DNA of 64,000 nucleotides from Persicimonas caeni (GCF_006517175.1 NZ_CP041186.1:124001-188000), one strand, 5' to 3'; positions 25,133 to 34,570 are shown, counted from the stretch's first letter. A program made the numbers and translations. The notes: generated from the sequence alone by a model not told the origin.

Positions 25133-27473
25133 ATTTATCCCCTTCATCGAGGGCGGAACCGAGAGTCCCGGCCTCGTCAGAAATGAATGCTGTGCGCCGC
25201 TCCGCGGCCTTACCGTGGTTGTAGTACGCGTTGCCGACAGCCGGATTGCTGTAGTCGTCGTAGTCAGCGAGACGGACGTAGAGCCTCTCGGTCGAACCGA
25301 TGGTGTAGCCAATCCCCGAGACCGTCAGAGTCTTCGTCGAATTGTTCACCGCCGAAACCGTCAGGGACCCGGGGTCCTTGAACGAATGCCTTCCGCTTTC
25401 TTCGACGAGCACAATCTCGTCTCCGGCGGTGAAGCCTGTGTCTCCCGAGACGGTCTCGTAGTCCCCGGCCAGAACCATCTCGTCGGTGCTGGTGCTGTAC
25501 GAAATGACTCGATCGGCCGGTGCGATGAGCATCGACGGATGGTCATTCATCGACCAGTTCACGAGAAGAACATCGACGTCGACGCGCTGGTCTTTGAACC
25601 GGAGCGTTCGCGCGATCACGAGGCCGATGAAGGTGATGTCGGTGTCGCGTGGGCTTACGCGACTCCCATCGGGGCCGATCAGCTCGGGACTGTCACCGGC
25701 GAGGTTGTCGGTGGAAACGGCGACCCACTGGAGAAGCTGAGGAACCCGGCCCCGTTCGCCCAATGAGCGGTAGCTATCGCGTGTATGAAGCGGCAGCACG
25801 CATTGAAGAACCGGCGGCGTCTCCCGGCGCTTCTTGCTTTGCTCGTCGAGCCAGATTTGGACTTCATCACGTCTGCTCTTGAACCTGAGCGACATGTCGA
25901 ATTTGAACGGAGACTGGTTGCCCTGATAGTCGGTTCTGTTTCCGACCAACTGAGTTGAGGTCACTGCATCCGGCTCCGCACCGTAGGGTGTGCCTCCGAG
26001 CTTGGCTCGGACCTGAGCGTTCACCTCGTTCACTCGCCAATCAGTCTCGATCCGCTCCGGCAGCAGGTAGGCAAACGAGCCGGTGCCGTCATCGTTCGTC
26101 AGCTCTTCGATGGTCGAGTGAGTCCACGTCTCGAGATGGCGTAGCGCGAGCTTCCCTGCTTCGGTCGGGACAGGCCGGAAGCCGTAGGGAATCAGTAGCT
26201 GATTGAGAATCACGTCTTCGAGGCTGAACCGCTCATCCCAATTCAAGACGAGCCGATCGACCGGTGCCGGTACGGTGTCGATGCAACGCTTCCATGACTC
26301 GGCGTCGATCATGTCGACGGGGATCCCCATCCCCCACGACTGACCGAATACGTCGAAGACGAGATACTGACCGTCGACGACCGGGTTGTTGTCGGACGTC
26401 CCGCCGTTGGACAGCATCAGAGCAAGCGCGATCGCGGCGGCATGACCCTCGGGCCCGTAGATGGCCGAGAAGACATTTTGTACGAAAGTGTCAGCGGGTT
26501 GACCGTTGTCTTGCTCGCGAAGCAGGCAGAGCACCTCTCTGACCGTCTTGTCTCGGACCGGTGTCCCCTCTTCCTCGTCATGCGTGGTGAGGTCGAGCGG
26601 TACCAACGGAGTCAGGCTCCCGCCCTCCTGCCGGAAGCGGTAGAGTTGGTCTCCGACCTGAAAGACCTTCGACGATGACGACGTCGCCCAATCTGGCTCA
26701 CTCCCTGAGTAGGACAGCGAGCCGCTGAGTTCCCCGTTCTTTGCGTAGTGGAGGTCCGTCGTGTCCCAGGGGTGGTCGGTGCCGCCCTCCGCCCCGTATA
26801 GCGTGACCAATGCGTCAGATCCGCCGATCTCAATCAAAGTCTGTTGGTCGTTCGAGCGGATGGAGTCGAGAAAGCCGTGCCAGACCCGCTCCTTCGTACC
26901 CCGGAGATTGTCGAAGAGGTACAGCCACAGACGTCGGTGCTTGTAGTACGGCGGCCGCCAGTAGACCTTGTCCCCCGCGAGGTGACTTTGCCCTGGTGAC
27001 TCGGCGACATCCCGCCAGACGGTGCACTCGTGCTCGATGCCAGCCGATGAGACGGCTCGCACGTAGACGGTCTCGTCACCGATGTAGAGGTATTCCCCGG
27101 CCTCGGGGATGCGGGAGCTCGTGACGGTGATCGTCTGGGTCGAGCTGGTGACGTCGGCCGTCACGTACCCTTCGGCCCGCGGCGATGCACACAGCCTCTT
27201 GGTCACTGCCTCGGAAGCGACGAGCCGGAACGTGCCCGCCTGGAGCCCGAGTCCCCCTTCCCAGAAGTCGGCAGACCCGTCGATATTGTCGGGAATCATC
27301 TCCTCGGAGAGCGGCTGTGCTTCGACCCCGTAGCTCGGAACGAGGTCGCTATCTGGAATCCCCCAGGTGAACAGAGCGCCGAATGGCTTGTAGTCGTCGA
27401 GGTAAGGCACCCCTTCGATTTGAAGCCCGAGCGCGACGCTCTGAAACGCGGTATTTTGAGTGTTGAGAGCCAT
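25125..27473 (-). CDS. Large tail-tip / hub-region protein
   Basis: The protein is 782 aa and starts MALNTQNTAFQSVALGLQIEGVPYL. It is mostly beta-structured, with repeated strand-loop segments such as YLYIGDETVYVRAVSSAG and TLTVSGIGYTIGSTERLYVR. Its size and place after the tape measure and the 297-aa tail protein fit a tail hub or central fibre protein. No lysozyme motif was seen. It starts at the base where the upstream gene ends. Confidence 0.6.
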   Translation of the reverse strand: MALNTQNTAFQSVALGLQIEGVPYLDDYKPFGALFTWGIPDSDLVPSYGVEAQPLSEEMIPDNIDGSADFWEGGLGLQAGTFRLVASEAVTKRLCASPRAEGYVTADVTSSTQTITVTSSRIPEAGEYLYIGDETVYVRAVSSAGIEHECTVWRDVAESPGQSHLAGDKVYWRPPYYKHRRLWLYLFDNLRGTKERVWHGFLDSIRSNDQQTLIEIGGSDALVTLYGAEGGTDHPWDTTDLHYAKNGELSGSLSYSGSEPDWATSSSSKVFQVGDQLYRFRQEGGSLTPLVPLDLTTHDEEEGTPVRDKTVREVLCLLREQDNGQPADTFVQNVFSAIYGPEGHAAAIALALMLSNGGTSDNNPVVDGQYLVFDVFGQSWGMGIPVDMIDAESWKRCIDTVPAPVDRLVLNWDERFSLEDVILNQLLIPYGFRPVPTEAGKLALRHLETWTHSTIEELTNDDGTGSFAYLLPERIETDWRVNEVNAQVRAKLGGTPYGAEPDAVTSTQLVGNRTDYQGNQSPFKFDMSLRFKSRRDEVQIWLDEQSKKRRETPPVLQCVLPLHTRDSYRSLGERGRVPQLLQWVAVSTDNLAGDSPELIGPDGSRVSPRDTDITFIGLVIARTLRFKDQRVDVDVLLVNWSMNDHPSMLIAPADRVISYSTSTDEMVLAGDYETVSGDTGFTAGDEIVLVEESGRHSFKDPGSLTVSAVNNSTKTLTVSGIGYTIGSTERLYVRLADYDDYSNPAVGNAYYNHGKAAERRTAFISDEAGTLGSALDEGDKYA

Positions 27474-28366
27474 TATCCCACCCCGTAGTTGCCGATGGTC
27501 GGGTGACGCTCGACAACAAGGTCGATCGTCCAGAAGTCGGCCAGTTCGCCCCGCTCCTGGAGGGTCTCACCGAAGTCACTCGCGAATGCCGACTCGGCTC
27601 CGGCGTAGACGATCTCGAATGGATGAGAGGCTACTTCGAGGTCGTCTGCGCCTTCGTCGTGAATAAGAATCGAGTGCCGATAGGTCGACAGCCCGTGCTC
27701 CCACACATCAAACCAGAGATTCCCCTCGTCGCCCTGAGCGAGACGAGCAACTTCCGCATATCCGGGCTCGCTGACCTTGCCTTCATGGACATGCGCCGCC
27801 GGTATCCAGCCATAGCGAACGCGGCGGACCCTCAAAGAGCCCCATCGCGTGTTCTGGATGGTTCTCGAGGTGTGGCCAGGATTGCGGAACTGGATCTTCT
27901 TGGCGTTGCCTCGCTTCTTTCGAAAGCTAATCTCCGGTTCGAGCCAACATCCCGAGCGAGCGAGGTCGCCAACGAGCTCGGTGCCGCTGGTGAAACGGTT
28001 GGAGTCGGCCCCGGCGAACCCGAGCACATCCTTGAGCGTGTCGTCGAATGTGCCGTAGCTGAAGGCCCACCCGAAGTTGCTGACGGACCCGCTCGTCTTG
28101 ACGAGCTTGATGCCCCCGTCGCTGAAGTCGCTCGACAATGTCGGTGTCGCGACCTGGAACTCGTAGTTTCCGGTCAGCACCCCGCCGTTGAGATTCCCTT
28201 CGATGACGTCGAAGAGGGACGGATACTCGGCGCTGAACTCATTTCGATAGGCGTAATAGATGCCCGCGGGAATCACGAAGAGGTAGACCGCGCCCGACTC
28301 GATGAAGCGAAAGGAGACGTTCTCGGCGAACTCGATAGGATAGAGCCACAAGTCACGTTTAATCAT
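27473..28366 (-). CDS. Phage tail protein following the tape measure (distal tail-like position)
   Basis: The protein is 297 aa. It starts MIKRDLWLYPIEFAENVSFRFIESGAVYLFVIPAGIYYAYRNEFSAEYPSLFDVIEG and has a later KKIQFRNPGHTSRTIQNTRWG stretch. It overlaps the tape measure gene by ATGA and abuts the hub-like gene. Siphophages encode the distal tail protein at this place, but the sequence match is not evident to me. Confidence 0.55.
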   Translation of the reverse strand: MIKRDLWLYPIEFAENVSFRFIESGAVYLFVIPAGIYYAYRNEFSAEYPSLFDVIEGNLNGGVLTGNYEFQVATPTLSSDFSDGGIKLVKTSGSVSNFGWAFSYGTFDDTLKDVLGFAGADSNRFTSGTELVGDLARSGCWLEPEISFRKKRGNAKKIQFRNPGHTSRTIQNTRWGSLRVRRVRYGWIPAAHVHEGKVSEPGYAEVARLAQGDEGNLWFDVWEHGLSTYRHSILIHDEGADDLEVASHPFEIVYAGAESAFASDFGETLQERGELADFWTIDLVVERHPTIGNYGVG

Positions 28367-30762
28367 GCGCGACCTCCACCAAGTTGCAGACGTCGTCGGC
28401 GCTGCATGGCCGCATCGACGCGCCGCTGGGTTGCCACATTGCCGTCGAGCAGCGTGGCCCCTTGGAAGTTGTAGTTGTTGACCACGCGGGCCTCTCGACG
28501 TGCCTCTCGCAAGGCTTCGAGGTTGGCGCGCTTCATCGATTCAAAGGCTGCGCGCTGATCGATACCGGCACGAATCGACGGGGACGTGCTTCCACCACCG
28601 GCGGACCCGCCCGAGGCTCCCGATCCCGTCTTCACGTTGGGTGCAGTCCCGGCAATGATCCCGAACATGCCCGCGGCAACGCCGTGTTGCGCCGCACTCG
28701 CCCAGAACCCCGGATTCGCCGGGAAGAAATACGCGGCTGCGGCAGCAGCAGCGGCGGAAGCCGCTTCAAAGGCCGCCCGGATCGCGGCCTGTTCTTTGAC
28801 TGAATCGCCTAGGATACCGGCGGCTGCACCTCCGGCCGTTGCCAGCGCATCGATACCGGCCGTCGTAGCATCAACGGCCTTGCCAAAGTCCCACTGCTTG
28901 TTGAAGGCTTCATCGATCGCGCCTGCCATCGTGCCGACTTCACTCGACAGATCGCCGACGAGTGAGACCTGCTCGGCGAGTCGGTCGTTGTACTGACCGA
29001 TGAGGTCTGCCCCGGCCTGCGTGAACCCGCCAATCTCGAAACTGGAGGTCAGGGTCTCTCGTCTGGCCGCTACTGCGTCGAGAGTCTCACGCGTCCGTTC
29101 CCGGTGGCCTTCCAGCCACTCATCGTGCGTGCGCTTGATCTCATCGATCTCAGCGTCATATCGGGCCCGCATCGCCTCGATGGCTTTCTGACGATTCTCC
29201 TTCCGCCTCTCGGCTCGAAGGTCAGCCAAACGCTCTTGTAGCCGCTGTTGCGCCTCGAAGCGGATGTCGGCCTTTCGGCGCTCCATCTCCTCTTCGGAGA
29301 GCCCTTGGTCGGTCTCTGTGGCCTTTTCGCGAGACTCGGCTATCCGGTCCCATTCGTCGCCACGCTTGCGCAGTAGGTTGTTGACCTTGAGCGAGTAGAA
29401 GGTCCTGAGCTTCTCTCTTTCCGCCTCTGCTGCGGCAGCGTTGAGATCCTTCTGACGCTGGTAGTAAATCTCTTGCAGCAGCTTCTGCGTTTTAAGGTCG
29501 AAGCGCTCCTGTTCGGACTTTGCCTCGAGGATATCGCGTTCGAGTTCCGCGAGCTTGATCTTGGCGTCGAGGTTGGCGGTGGTGCCCACACGCTCGACTT
29601 GATAGCGTTCGCGAATTTCAGCAATACGGTCCTGCTCAAGCTGATTGACTCGTTCGAGCGCCGCCTCTTCACGAGCCCACCCGAGATTGCTCTCCTTGAT
29701 GAGGCGTCGACGCTGGTCGGCTTGCCACTTTGCGCCCTTGATGAGCTTCTTTTGGAGATCGCGGCGAAACTCGTAGGAGTCTGTGTCGATCTCACCGGCG
29801 CCCTCTTCCCCTTCCTTCTTCGGGAGCTTGTCGATCTCCTTGCCGACGTCGCGAATCCGCTCCGGCGCCTTTTCCCATGCCTCGACGAACTCTTCGACCC
29901 AACCGGCGGCGCCTTCGACGGCCGTGGCCATGCCGCCGACAATCTCGTCGACACCCACAAGGTCGGAGAAGGCAACCTCCAGACGCTCCAATGAGGCGTC
30001 CAGACGACCGGCCGCCTTTGCACTCTCGGGCAGCCCCTTGGCAAAGCCGCGGGTCTTCTGGTCGAGCACGTCCAGGGCACGCGCGACACCTTCGCCCCGG
30101 TCGGCCATCCCCTTGAAATTCTGGATTTGAGCATCCGACAGGATGCCCATCTCTTTGAGGGGACCGAGGTCGCCGGTGATCGCCTGCCCGAGCGCCTTGG
30201 CGACTTCGGTGTAGTCCTTGCCCGACTGGTGAGACAGCGCGAGGATGCGGTTCAGGTTCTTCGAGGAGTCCTCGACGGTGTCTGTGCGAGTCGTCAGTTC
30301 GCGCATCGCGGCCGACAGTTCGGTGACCGACGCGCCGACGTCCTCGGAGACGTCGCGAATCTCACCACGCATCGACTCGAAGTGACCTTCGGCGACTTGG
30401 GCACCGAGACCGGTATTCTCGATCGACTGACGCAGGTCCCCCTGGACGGCCTGATAGTCGGCCAGCTTCTCGTTGAGCTCGATGGTCTTCTGGAGCCCCT
30501 GTTGGAAGAGCACAAGCCCGCCAGTGGCGGCCGCAAGCGGCCCGGCAAACTTGGTGACCGCCCCGCCAAGGGATCCGAACGAGCCGCCAAGGCCCTTCGT
30601 CGCGCCCTTGCTCTTGACCGCCTGGACGTTCCACTCGTCGGCCTCCTTGTTGAGGTCGCGGAACTCCCGGCGGTTGCGCCTCAGCCCATTCTCGACGTCC
30701 TTGAGCGCCGCGGTGGCTTTGTCTCGCACCTCGTAGTCAATTGTGAGTTCTTCATTTGCCAT
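28363..30762 (-). CDS. Tail tape measure protein
   Basis: This is the largest phage gene (799 aa) and lies right after the G/GT chaperone genes, as in nearly all long-tailed phages. It has a Gly/Ala-rich hydrophobic segment near residue 60-90 (GGSFGSLGGAVTKFAGPLAAATGGLVLF), a tape-measure hallmark. Long coiled coils rich in Glu/Arg/Lys run from about 330 to 560, and Ala-rich hydrophobic stretches lie near the C-terminus (AASAAAAAAAYFFPANPGFW). At roughly 0.15 nm per residue, the tail would be near 120 nm. Confidence 0.88.
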   Translation of the reverse strand: MANEELTIDYEVRDKATAALKDVENGLRRNRREFRDLNKEADEWNVQAVKSKGATKGLGGSFGSLGGAVTKFAGPLAAATGGLVLFQQGLQKTIELNEKLADYQAVQGDLRQSIENTGLGAQVAEGHFESMRGEIRDVSEDVGASVTELSAAMRELTTRTDTVEDSSKNLNRILALSHQSGKDYTEVAKALGQAITGDLGPLKEMGILSDAQIQNFKGMADRGEGVARALDVLDQKTRGFAKGLPESAKAAGRLDASLERLEVAFSDLVGVDEIVGGMATAVEGAAGWVEEFVEAWEKAPERIRDVGKEIDKLPKKEGEEGAGEIDTDSYEFRRDLQKKLIKGAKWQADQRRRLIKESNLGWAREEAALERVNQLEQDRIAEIRERYQVERVGTTANLDAKIKLAELERDILEAKSEQERFDLKTQKLLQEIYYQRQKDLNAAAAEAEREKLRTFYSLKVNNLLRKRGDEWDRIAESREKATETDQGLSEEEMERRKADIRFEAQQRLQERLADLRAERRKENRQKAIEAMRARYDAEIDEIKRTHDEWLEGHRERTRETLDAVAARRETLTSSFEIGGFTQAGADLIGQYNDRLAEQVSLVGDLSSEVGTMAGAIDEAFNKQWDFGKAVDATTAGIDALATAGGAAAGILGDSVKEQAAIRAAFEAASAAAAAAAAYFFPANPGFWASAAQHGVAAGMFGIIAGTAPNVKTGSGASGGSAGGGSTSPSIRAGIDQRAAFESMKRANLEALREARREARVVNNYNFQGATLLDGNVATQRRVDAAMQRRRRLQLGGGRA

Positions 30763-30765
30763 ATG

Positions 30766-31131
30766 TCACGTCGGGATACCGGCCTTCTGGAGCATCTCTC
30801 GCGACTTTCGTTGTTCCTTCTCGTCGCGGAGCTGCTCGGTCTGGGCTTGGGCGCGAAAGTGATCGACCAGTTGGGCGACCTCTCGCATGTAGTAGGGCAA
30901 GTCGATGAGGTTGGTGCGCGGGGATGCCACCGGCTGATAGGGGCTCATCGGCGGCGGGTCGAGATAGACGCGGTAGGCGTCGTGCAGTCGAACGACGTCG
31001 GGGCGCACGTCCGTGTACTTGCAGCCGAACCGCTCACGGTGTTCTGGCGTATCTGGATGGCTGCCTCGGCAAATAGGGCACCGGCAGCCGTCGGCGTAGA
31101 GCAACTCCAGATACGCCCTCAGTCGTTTTTT
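30766..31131 (-). CDS. Tail assembly chaperone T extension, expressed by -1 frameshift from the G gene
   Basis: The frame has no convincing own start (only a TTG at 31104 without a ribosome site). It is open back to the slippery site at 31125-31131 at the end of the G gene. Shifting by -1 there gives a G-T fusion of about 293 aa (31646 to 30766). The extension has a zinc-ribbon-like CRCPICRG start, a middle rich in Pro, and a charged C-terminal helix. It is followed directly by the tape measure gene, as expected for the phage lambda G/GT arrangement. Confidence 0.8.
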   Translation of the reverse strand, partial: KKRLRAYLELLYADGCRCPICRGSHPDTPEHRERFGCKYTDVRPDVVRLHDAYRVYLDPPPMSPYQPVASPRTNLIDLPYYMREVAQLVDHFRAQAQTEQLRDEKEQRKSREMLQKAGIPT

Positions 31132-31646
31132 TGGTCGACCGTCAGCGCGATGGTCTTGCGAATCTCACCGTACAGCGAGGCGATCTCGTGCGGCGGGATG
31201 TCGGCGAGCACTTCGAGCCGATCGGCCTTGGGGATGTCGTCCCACTCGGTCACCGGTTCGCCCTGCCGATCGCGGATGCCGTCGACCTTCATGATGTGGT
31301 CGTCGATGAAGTCGAGAACGGGCTCGACGTCCTTCGAGGTGATGCCGCTCTTGAGCGTGGTGAACTCGTCGAGCCACTCGTCACGAAGATCGTCGGGCAA
31401 TCGAGCGAGAAGCTCCGCCGTCTTGATGTCGGCGGCGTCGTCGCTCTCGATGTAGGGTTCGAGCTCGTCGAACAGACGGGACTTCGCCCTGGACCAGTCG
31501 GTCCACTTCTGCTCGAACTCCGCCGCGTGAATCTCGATGTCGAGCAGTTCGGGGTGCGACGTCTTTCGGTACTTCAGCGTGATTTCGAGCTGCGAGACGT
31601 CAAAGGCTCCGGCCACGCGCTCTCGTTGTCCAAGCTGGTATGCCAT
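31119..31646 (-). CDS. Tail assembly chaperone (G-type)
   Basis: The protein is 175 aa, acidic and largely helical. It sits between the tail tube gene and the tape measure gene. The last codons are CAA AAA AAC GAC TGA, which contain a perfect A_AAA_AAC slippery heptamer in the correct frame, two codons before the stop. The product should bind the tape measure protein and recruit tube subunits, with a minor G-T fusion also made. Confidence 0.85.
   Translation of the reverse strand: MAYQLGQRERVAGAFDVSQLEITLKYRKTSHPELLDIEIHAAEFEQKWTDWSRAKSRLFDELEPYIESDDAADIKTAELLARLPDDLRDEWLDEFTTLKSGITSKDVEPVLDFIDDHIMKVDGIRDRQGEPVTEWDDIPKADRLEVLADIPPHEIASLYGEIRKTIALTVDQKND
31125..31131 (-). promoter_or_regulatory. 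Programmed -1 ribosomal frameshift site (A AAA AAC)
   Basis: The minus strand reads CCAAAAAAACGACTGA. In the G frame the codons are CAA AAA AAC, so the heptamer is A-AAA-AAC. The T frame (30766 onwards) is exactly -1 relative to the G frame. The stop codon lies 4-6 bases downstream. Confidence 0.85.
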
Positions 31647-31668
31647 AGGGGCACTCCGGGAGTCAGAA

Positions 31669-32655
31669 TCAGGTGAAGGTGATGGACAGGCCGTCGAGGA
31701 ACGTCAGCGGCACGTCGAAGGTGTAGTTGCTGCCCGCGAGGTTCTTGGCATAGGCGCCAAGCGCGCACCCGCTGCCGACGATCTCGATGGTGTCGGAGCC
31801 GTGCGACAGCGTAATGGTGAGCGTCCCCTTCGGCACGACGTTATCGGCGGGAACCTGCACCTTCGGCAGGATGTTGGTCATCTCCTGCGAGCGGGCCTTG
31901 AAAGTGGTCGACCCGCCGGGCTTGTTGCCGTTCGGAAGATAGAGCCCGACCTCGTCGACGGCGTTGTCGGCGGTGAGGTTGCGGTCTTCGTCGACCTCCA
32001 TTCCGGTGACGATTTCCAAGGCAGTGATGTCGTACTGCGTGCCGTCGAGGTCGAAGACGATGCCCTGGACCTTAAAGCGGTCTTTGCCGCCACTGTAGCC
32101 CGTCGGGTTATTGATCGCGGTGGTCGCGGCCGACAGCTCCGAGTACAGGCCGGTTCCGCTGAACTGGACGCGCACGTCTTGGCCGTCCTCAAACGTGATG
32201 GTCGGTGTTCCGCGCACGCCCTTCACCAGTCGGATGAAGTAGTCGCCGGACTCGTCGTCGCGGATCGCCTCGTAGACTGTCATCGACGGCACCAGACTCA
32301 TTGAGCGGCCGAAGGCGAGGTCGTATGTGACGTCCGTACTGGCGTTGACGGTCTCGGCGAGGTTGCACGCCTTGAACAGGTCGGCGAGCACCGACGGCGG
32401 CGGGTCACCGGCGGCCGAGTCCTTACCGACCAGATAGGTCGTAAACTGCACGTCCGTCTTCTCGCCGTAGCGAAGGATTTGGCCGCCCAGGCCGTCGGCG
32501 GTCTTCTCCTCCGGGCCGACTTCGACTACGGACTCTTGGATGGAGGGCTCGCCGATGATGCCCAGCCATTCGGAAGGGGTAGAGCCGGTAAAGGCGTCGT
32601 CGCCATAGGCCGGTTCGGCTTTGACGGCGAGGAGATGTCTGTCGGTGAGTGCCAT
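31669..32655 (-). CDS. Major tail tube protein
   Basis: The protein is 328 aa, rich in beta-strand segments and ending LTFLDGLSITFT. Position directly upstream of the chaperone pair and downstream of the tail terminator-like gene, together with its size, fit a major tail protein with an extra Ig-like part. The N-terminus MALTDRHLLAVKAEPAYGDDAF resembles many tail tube proteins. The palindromic operators at 32695-32733 are just upstream, so tail genes may have their own promoter. Confidence 0.75.
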   Translation of the reverse strand: MALTDRHLLAVKAEPAYGDDAFTGSTPSEWLGIIGEPSIQESVVEVGPEEKTADGLGGQILRYGEKTDVQFTTYLVGKDSAAGDPPPSVLADLFKACNLAETVNASTDVTYDLAFGRSMSLVPSMTVYEAIRDDESGDYFIRLVKGVRGTPTITFEDGQDVRVQFSGTGLYSELSAATTAINNPTGYSGGKDRFKVQGIVFDLDGTQYDITALEIVTGMEVDEDRNLTADNAVDEVGLYLPNGNKPGGSTTFKARSQEMTNILPKVQVPADNVVPKGTLTITLSHGSDTIEIVGSGCALGAYAKNLAGSNYTFDVPLTFLDGLSITFT

Positions 32656-32694
32656 ATGTAGCCTCTAGGGGTGACGTGGGTGCGTTCAGGCGTG

Positions 32695-32733
32695 TGCAAT
32701 CGATTGCACTTTCAGCGGGTGCACACGTTTGCA
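32695..32733. promoter_or_regulatory. Two palindromic operator candidates upstream of the tail tube gene
   Basis: TGCAATCGATTGCA (32695-32708) is a perfect palindrome. A related TGCACACGTTTGCA (32720-32733) follows 11 bases later, ending at the stop codon of the upstream gene. They sit between the connector genes and the tail genes, a natural place for an internal late promoter. Confidence 0.7.
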
Positions 32734-33300
32734 TTAGTGCGGAATCTTCACGGCGACGTGCTGCGTGCATTCGATGAGCACGGCCGCTTCGCGATAGGTC
32801 TCGTTGTCCTGGTTGATGGGCGGCGATACGGCCGACCGAACGAGCTCGGTCTTCTGGATGACGTCGAAGTCGGTCACATGCTCGGTCAGCACGTCGGTCA
32901 CCGCCCCGCGGTACAGCTCGGTGCGATGCCGCATCCAGTCCTTCATCAAGAGCTTGCGGCCGTTTCTGGTAGGCAGGTTGAACCCGGCCGGTTGCTTGAG
33001 CACGATCGAGACGGCGACCCGCGTGAGCTGGTTGTAGGTCTCGGCGGTCCCGTCCCCTGAGCCGCGGGCTTCGAGTTCGGACGGCTCGTAGACGATCGAA
33101 CAGTACAGCTCCGGGCCGCCCAACTGTCGGAAGGCTTCGGAGATGGTCTCGTCGCCAACGATGTAGTTGTGCTCGTCCGGCACCGGCAGCGGGTACTCGG
33201 GCGTGTCCTTGGCGTCCAAGGGCGCCGGTAGCTCCGCCTTCACCACGGCCTCGATCCGGTCCGTCAGTTGGATGATGCTGTCGGCGATGGGTATTGGCAT
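32734..33300 (-). CDS. Tail terminator-like / head-tail joining protein
   Basis: The protein is 188 aa and starts MPIPIADSIIQLTDRIEAVVKAEL. It has an alpha/beta pattern with a long strand region (VAVSIVLKQPAG). It lies between the gpG-like gene and the tail tube gene, where tail terminator proteins are encoded. The assignment is positional. Confidence 0.6.
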   Translation of the reverse strand: MPIPIADSIIQLTDRIEAVVKAELPAPLDAKDTPEYPLPVPDEHNYIVGDETISEAFRQLGGPELYCSIVYEPSELEARGSGDGTAETYNQLTRVAVSIVLKQPAGFNLPTRNGRKLLMKDWMRHRTELYRGAVTDVLTEHVTDFDVIQKTELVRSAVSPPINQDNETYREAAVLIECTQHVAVKIPH

Positions 33301-33309
33301 GAACGACTC

Positions 33310-33858
33310 CTACAGGTTGCTTCGCACGTCGCCGATACGAAGGCCCCGACGGGCCAGTCGCTGCTTCAGGCGGCGTTGCATATTCGTGGTCAGGCGCTTT
33401 CCGTGTGTGGGTCGCATAGCGAGCACGTCGCGCCCTGGAGACGGTTCGCCGAACGGCCCTTCGGTGTCTGTCGTCAGGCTGTAGGCGTGGTCGACGGCGG
33501 AGCCGATGCTCACCGACGTCCGTCCGACTCGGAAGATGTGCAGGTCGTGGTTCGGGTCGGTCAGCGACGGGTAGAGCTGCTCGAAGGTGCCGCCCTTCTG
33601 CCACCGGAGTAGGTCGAGGTGCCCGACCTTCATGAGCTTGTACGCTGCGTAGAGCGGCTCCTGCGAGTAGTCGGCCCACGGCCTGCCGCCGTGGCGGCCC
33701 TCGGTCGCAAACTGCTTCTTGGAGTGCGCCAACATGAACGGGTGAACCACCTCAGTTGCGAGGTCGGGCCATACCCGCTCGATGTGAAGGTCGTTGGTCA
33801 CGCCCAGCAGCCGCGCGAAGGCGTCCTCGGTTCCGGCGCCGATGCGGACTTCAAGCAT
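33310..33858 (-). CDS. Phage virion morphogenesis (Mu gpG / neck-type) protein
   Basis: The protein is 182 aa. The central part (FMLAHSKKQFATEGRHGGRPWADYSQEPLYAAYK) matches the F..EG...W..Y pattern of the phage virion morphogenesis family. An Arg-rich C-terminus (TNMQRRLKQRLARRGLRIG) follows. These proteins take part in tail completion and head-tail joining. It overlaps the upstream gene by 8 bases. Confidence 0.7.
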   Translation of the reverse strand: MLEVRIGAGTEDAFARLLGVTNDLHIERVWPDLATEVVHPFMLAHSKKQFATEGRHGGRPWADYSQEPLYAAYKLMKVGHLDLLRWQKGGTFEQLYPSLTDPNHDLHIFRVGRTSVSIGSAVDHAYSLTTDTEGPFGEPSPGRDVLAMRPTHGKRLTTNMQRRLKQRLARRGLRIGDVRSNL

Positions 33859-34126
33859 GGGTCAACCGCTCGATGAGCTCGGGCTTGTTTCCCGACGTGG
33901 CAAGGTCGCGCTCGCGAAGGTGCTCTTTGAGTTCGTCGACGGTCAGCTCTTCCAGGGCTTCGGCCGGACGGTCTTCGACCGGCACGTCTTCGATGAGCTG
34001 GAACCAGTCGGGATGCGCCTCGTAAAGATCGTTGGGAATCACCGCGTAGTCCCGGTGACCCTTGGGCTCTTCGCCCTTCTCGAGGACGAGTTGCATCTGA
34101 CGAGTGATGACGACGTTCTTCGGCAT
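33851..34126 (-). CDS. Small phage protein with C-terminal SAP motif
   Basis: The protein is 91 aa. The C-terminal part LTVDELKEHLRERDLATSGNKPELIERL is a SAP-type helix-extended-loop-helix, which binds DNA in other contexts and is common in small phage head proteins. The N-half is of unknown fold. It lies in the connector cluster of the late operon. Confidence 0.7.
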   Translation of the reverse strand: MPKNVVITRQMQLVLEKGEEPKGHRDYAVIPNDLYEAHPDWFQLIEDVPVEDRPAEALEELTVDELKEHLRERDLATSGNKPELIERLTHA

Positions 34127-34129
34127 GGG

Positions 34130-34570
34130 CTACCACCCTGTGAACCCGTCCGTGTCCCACCTTTTCGGGGTGGGGTTGGCCGGGTCGACGTTGGAAGCGA
34201 TCTGATTCTCGGCTTTCTGGCTGTCTCCGAGGTCCTGTGGCGAGTCGCGCAGGGTCTTGCGAACCGAGCCCCACGTTTCCCACTGGCGGCGCACGTCGGC
34301 ATCTGAGGCGTTCGTGCGCGTGAGGCTCTTGGCCGCTGCGAAGGCGATGATGCCGCTTCGCACGAGCTCGGACTCGTCGTCGCCCAACGTGGTTGGTTCG
34401 ATGCCGTGCCGCGCCATGATGGCGTTGAGCTGGCCGGACGCCTGCGCGACCCACCGTTCGATCTGCGTCGTGTTCAGGGGCTCCGATGTCGCGTCCACAT
34501 GCGCGGTGCGCTGCGGCAGCTCGTCGAGTACGTCCTGAGCAGTGACGCTATGCGTGGTGGACACGGTCAT
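34130..34570 (-). CDS. Head-tail connector-like protein
   Basis: The protein is 146 aa and helical (TTQIERWVAQASGQLNAIMARHG ... AIAFAAAK-type helices). This resembles gp6/Gp15-type connector proteins in size and place, after the capsid and before the neck genes. It starts at the last base of the upstream gene. No family was recognised with certainty. Confidence 0.6.
   Translation of the reverse strand: MTVSTTHSVTAQDVLDELPQRTAHVDATSEPLNTTQIERWVAQASGQLNAIMARHGIEPTTLGDDESELVRSGIIAFAAAKSLTRTNASDADVRRQWETWGSVRKTLRDSPQDLGDSQKAENQIASNVDPANPTPKRWDTDGFTGW

Noticed and set aside
29473-29994. Leu/Phe-rich plus-strand membrane-like protein inside the tape measure gene
   Set aside because: It is the reverse reading of a Glu/Lys-rich coiled-coil segment; no ribosome site or context supports it.
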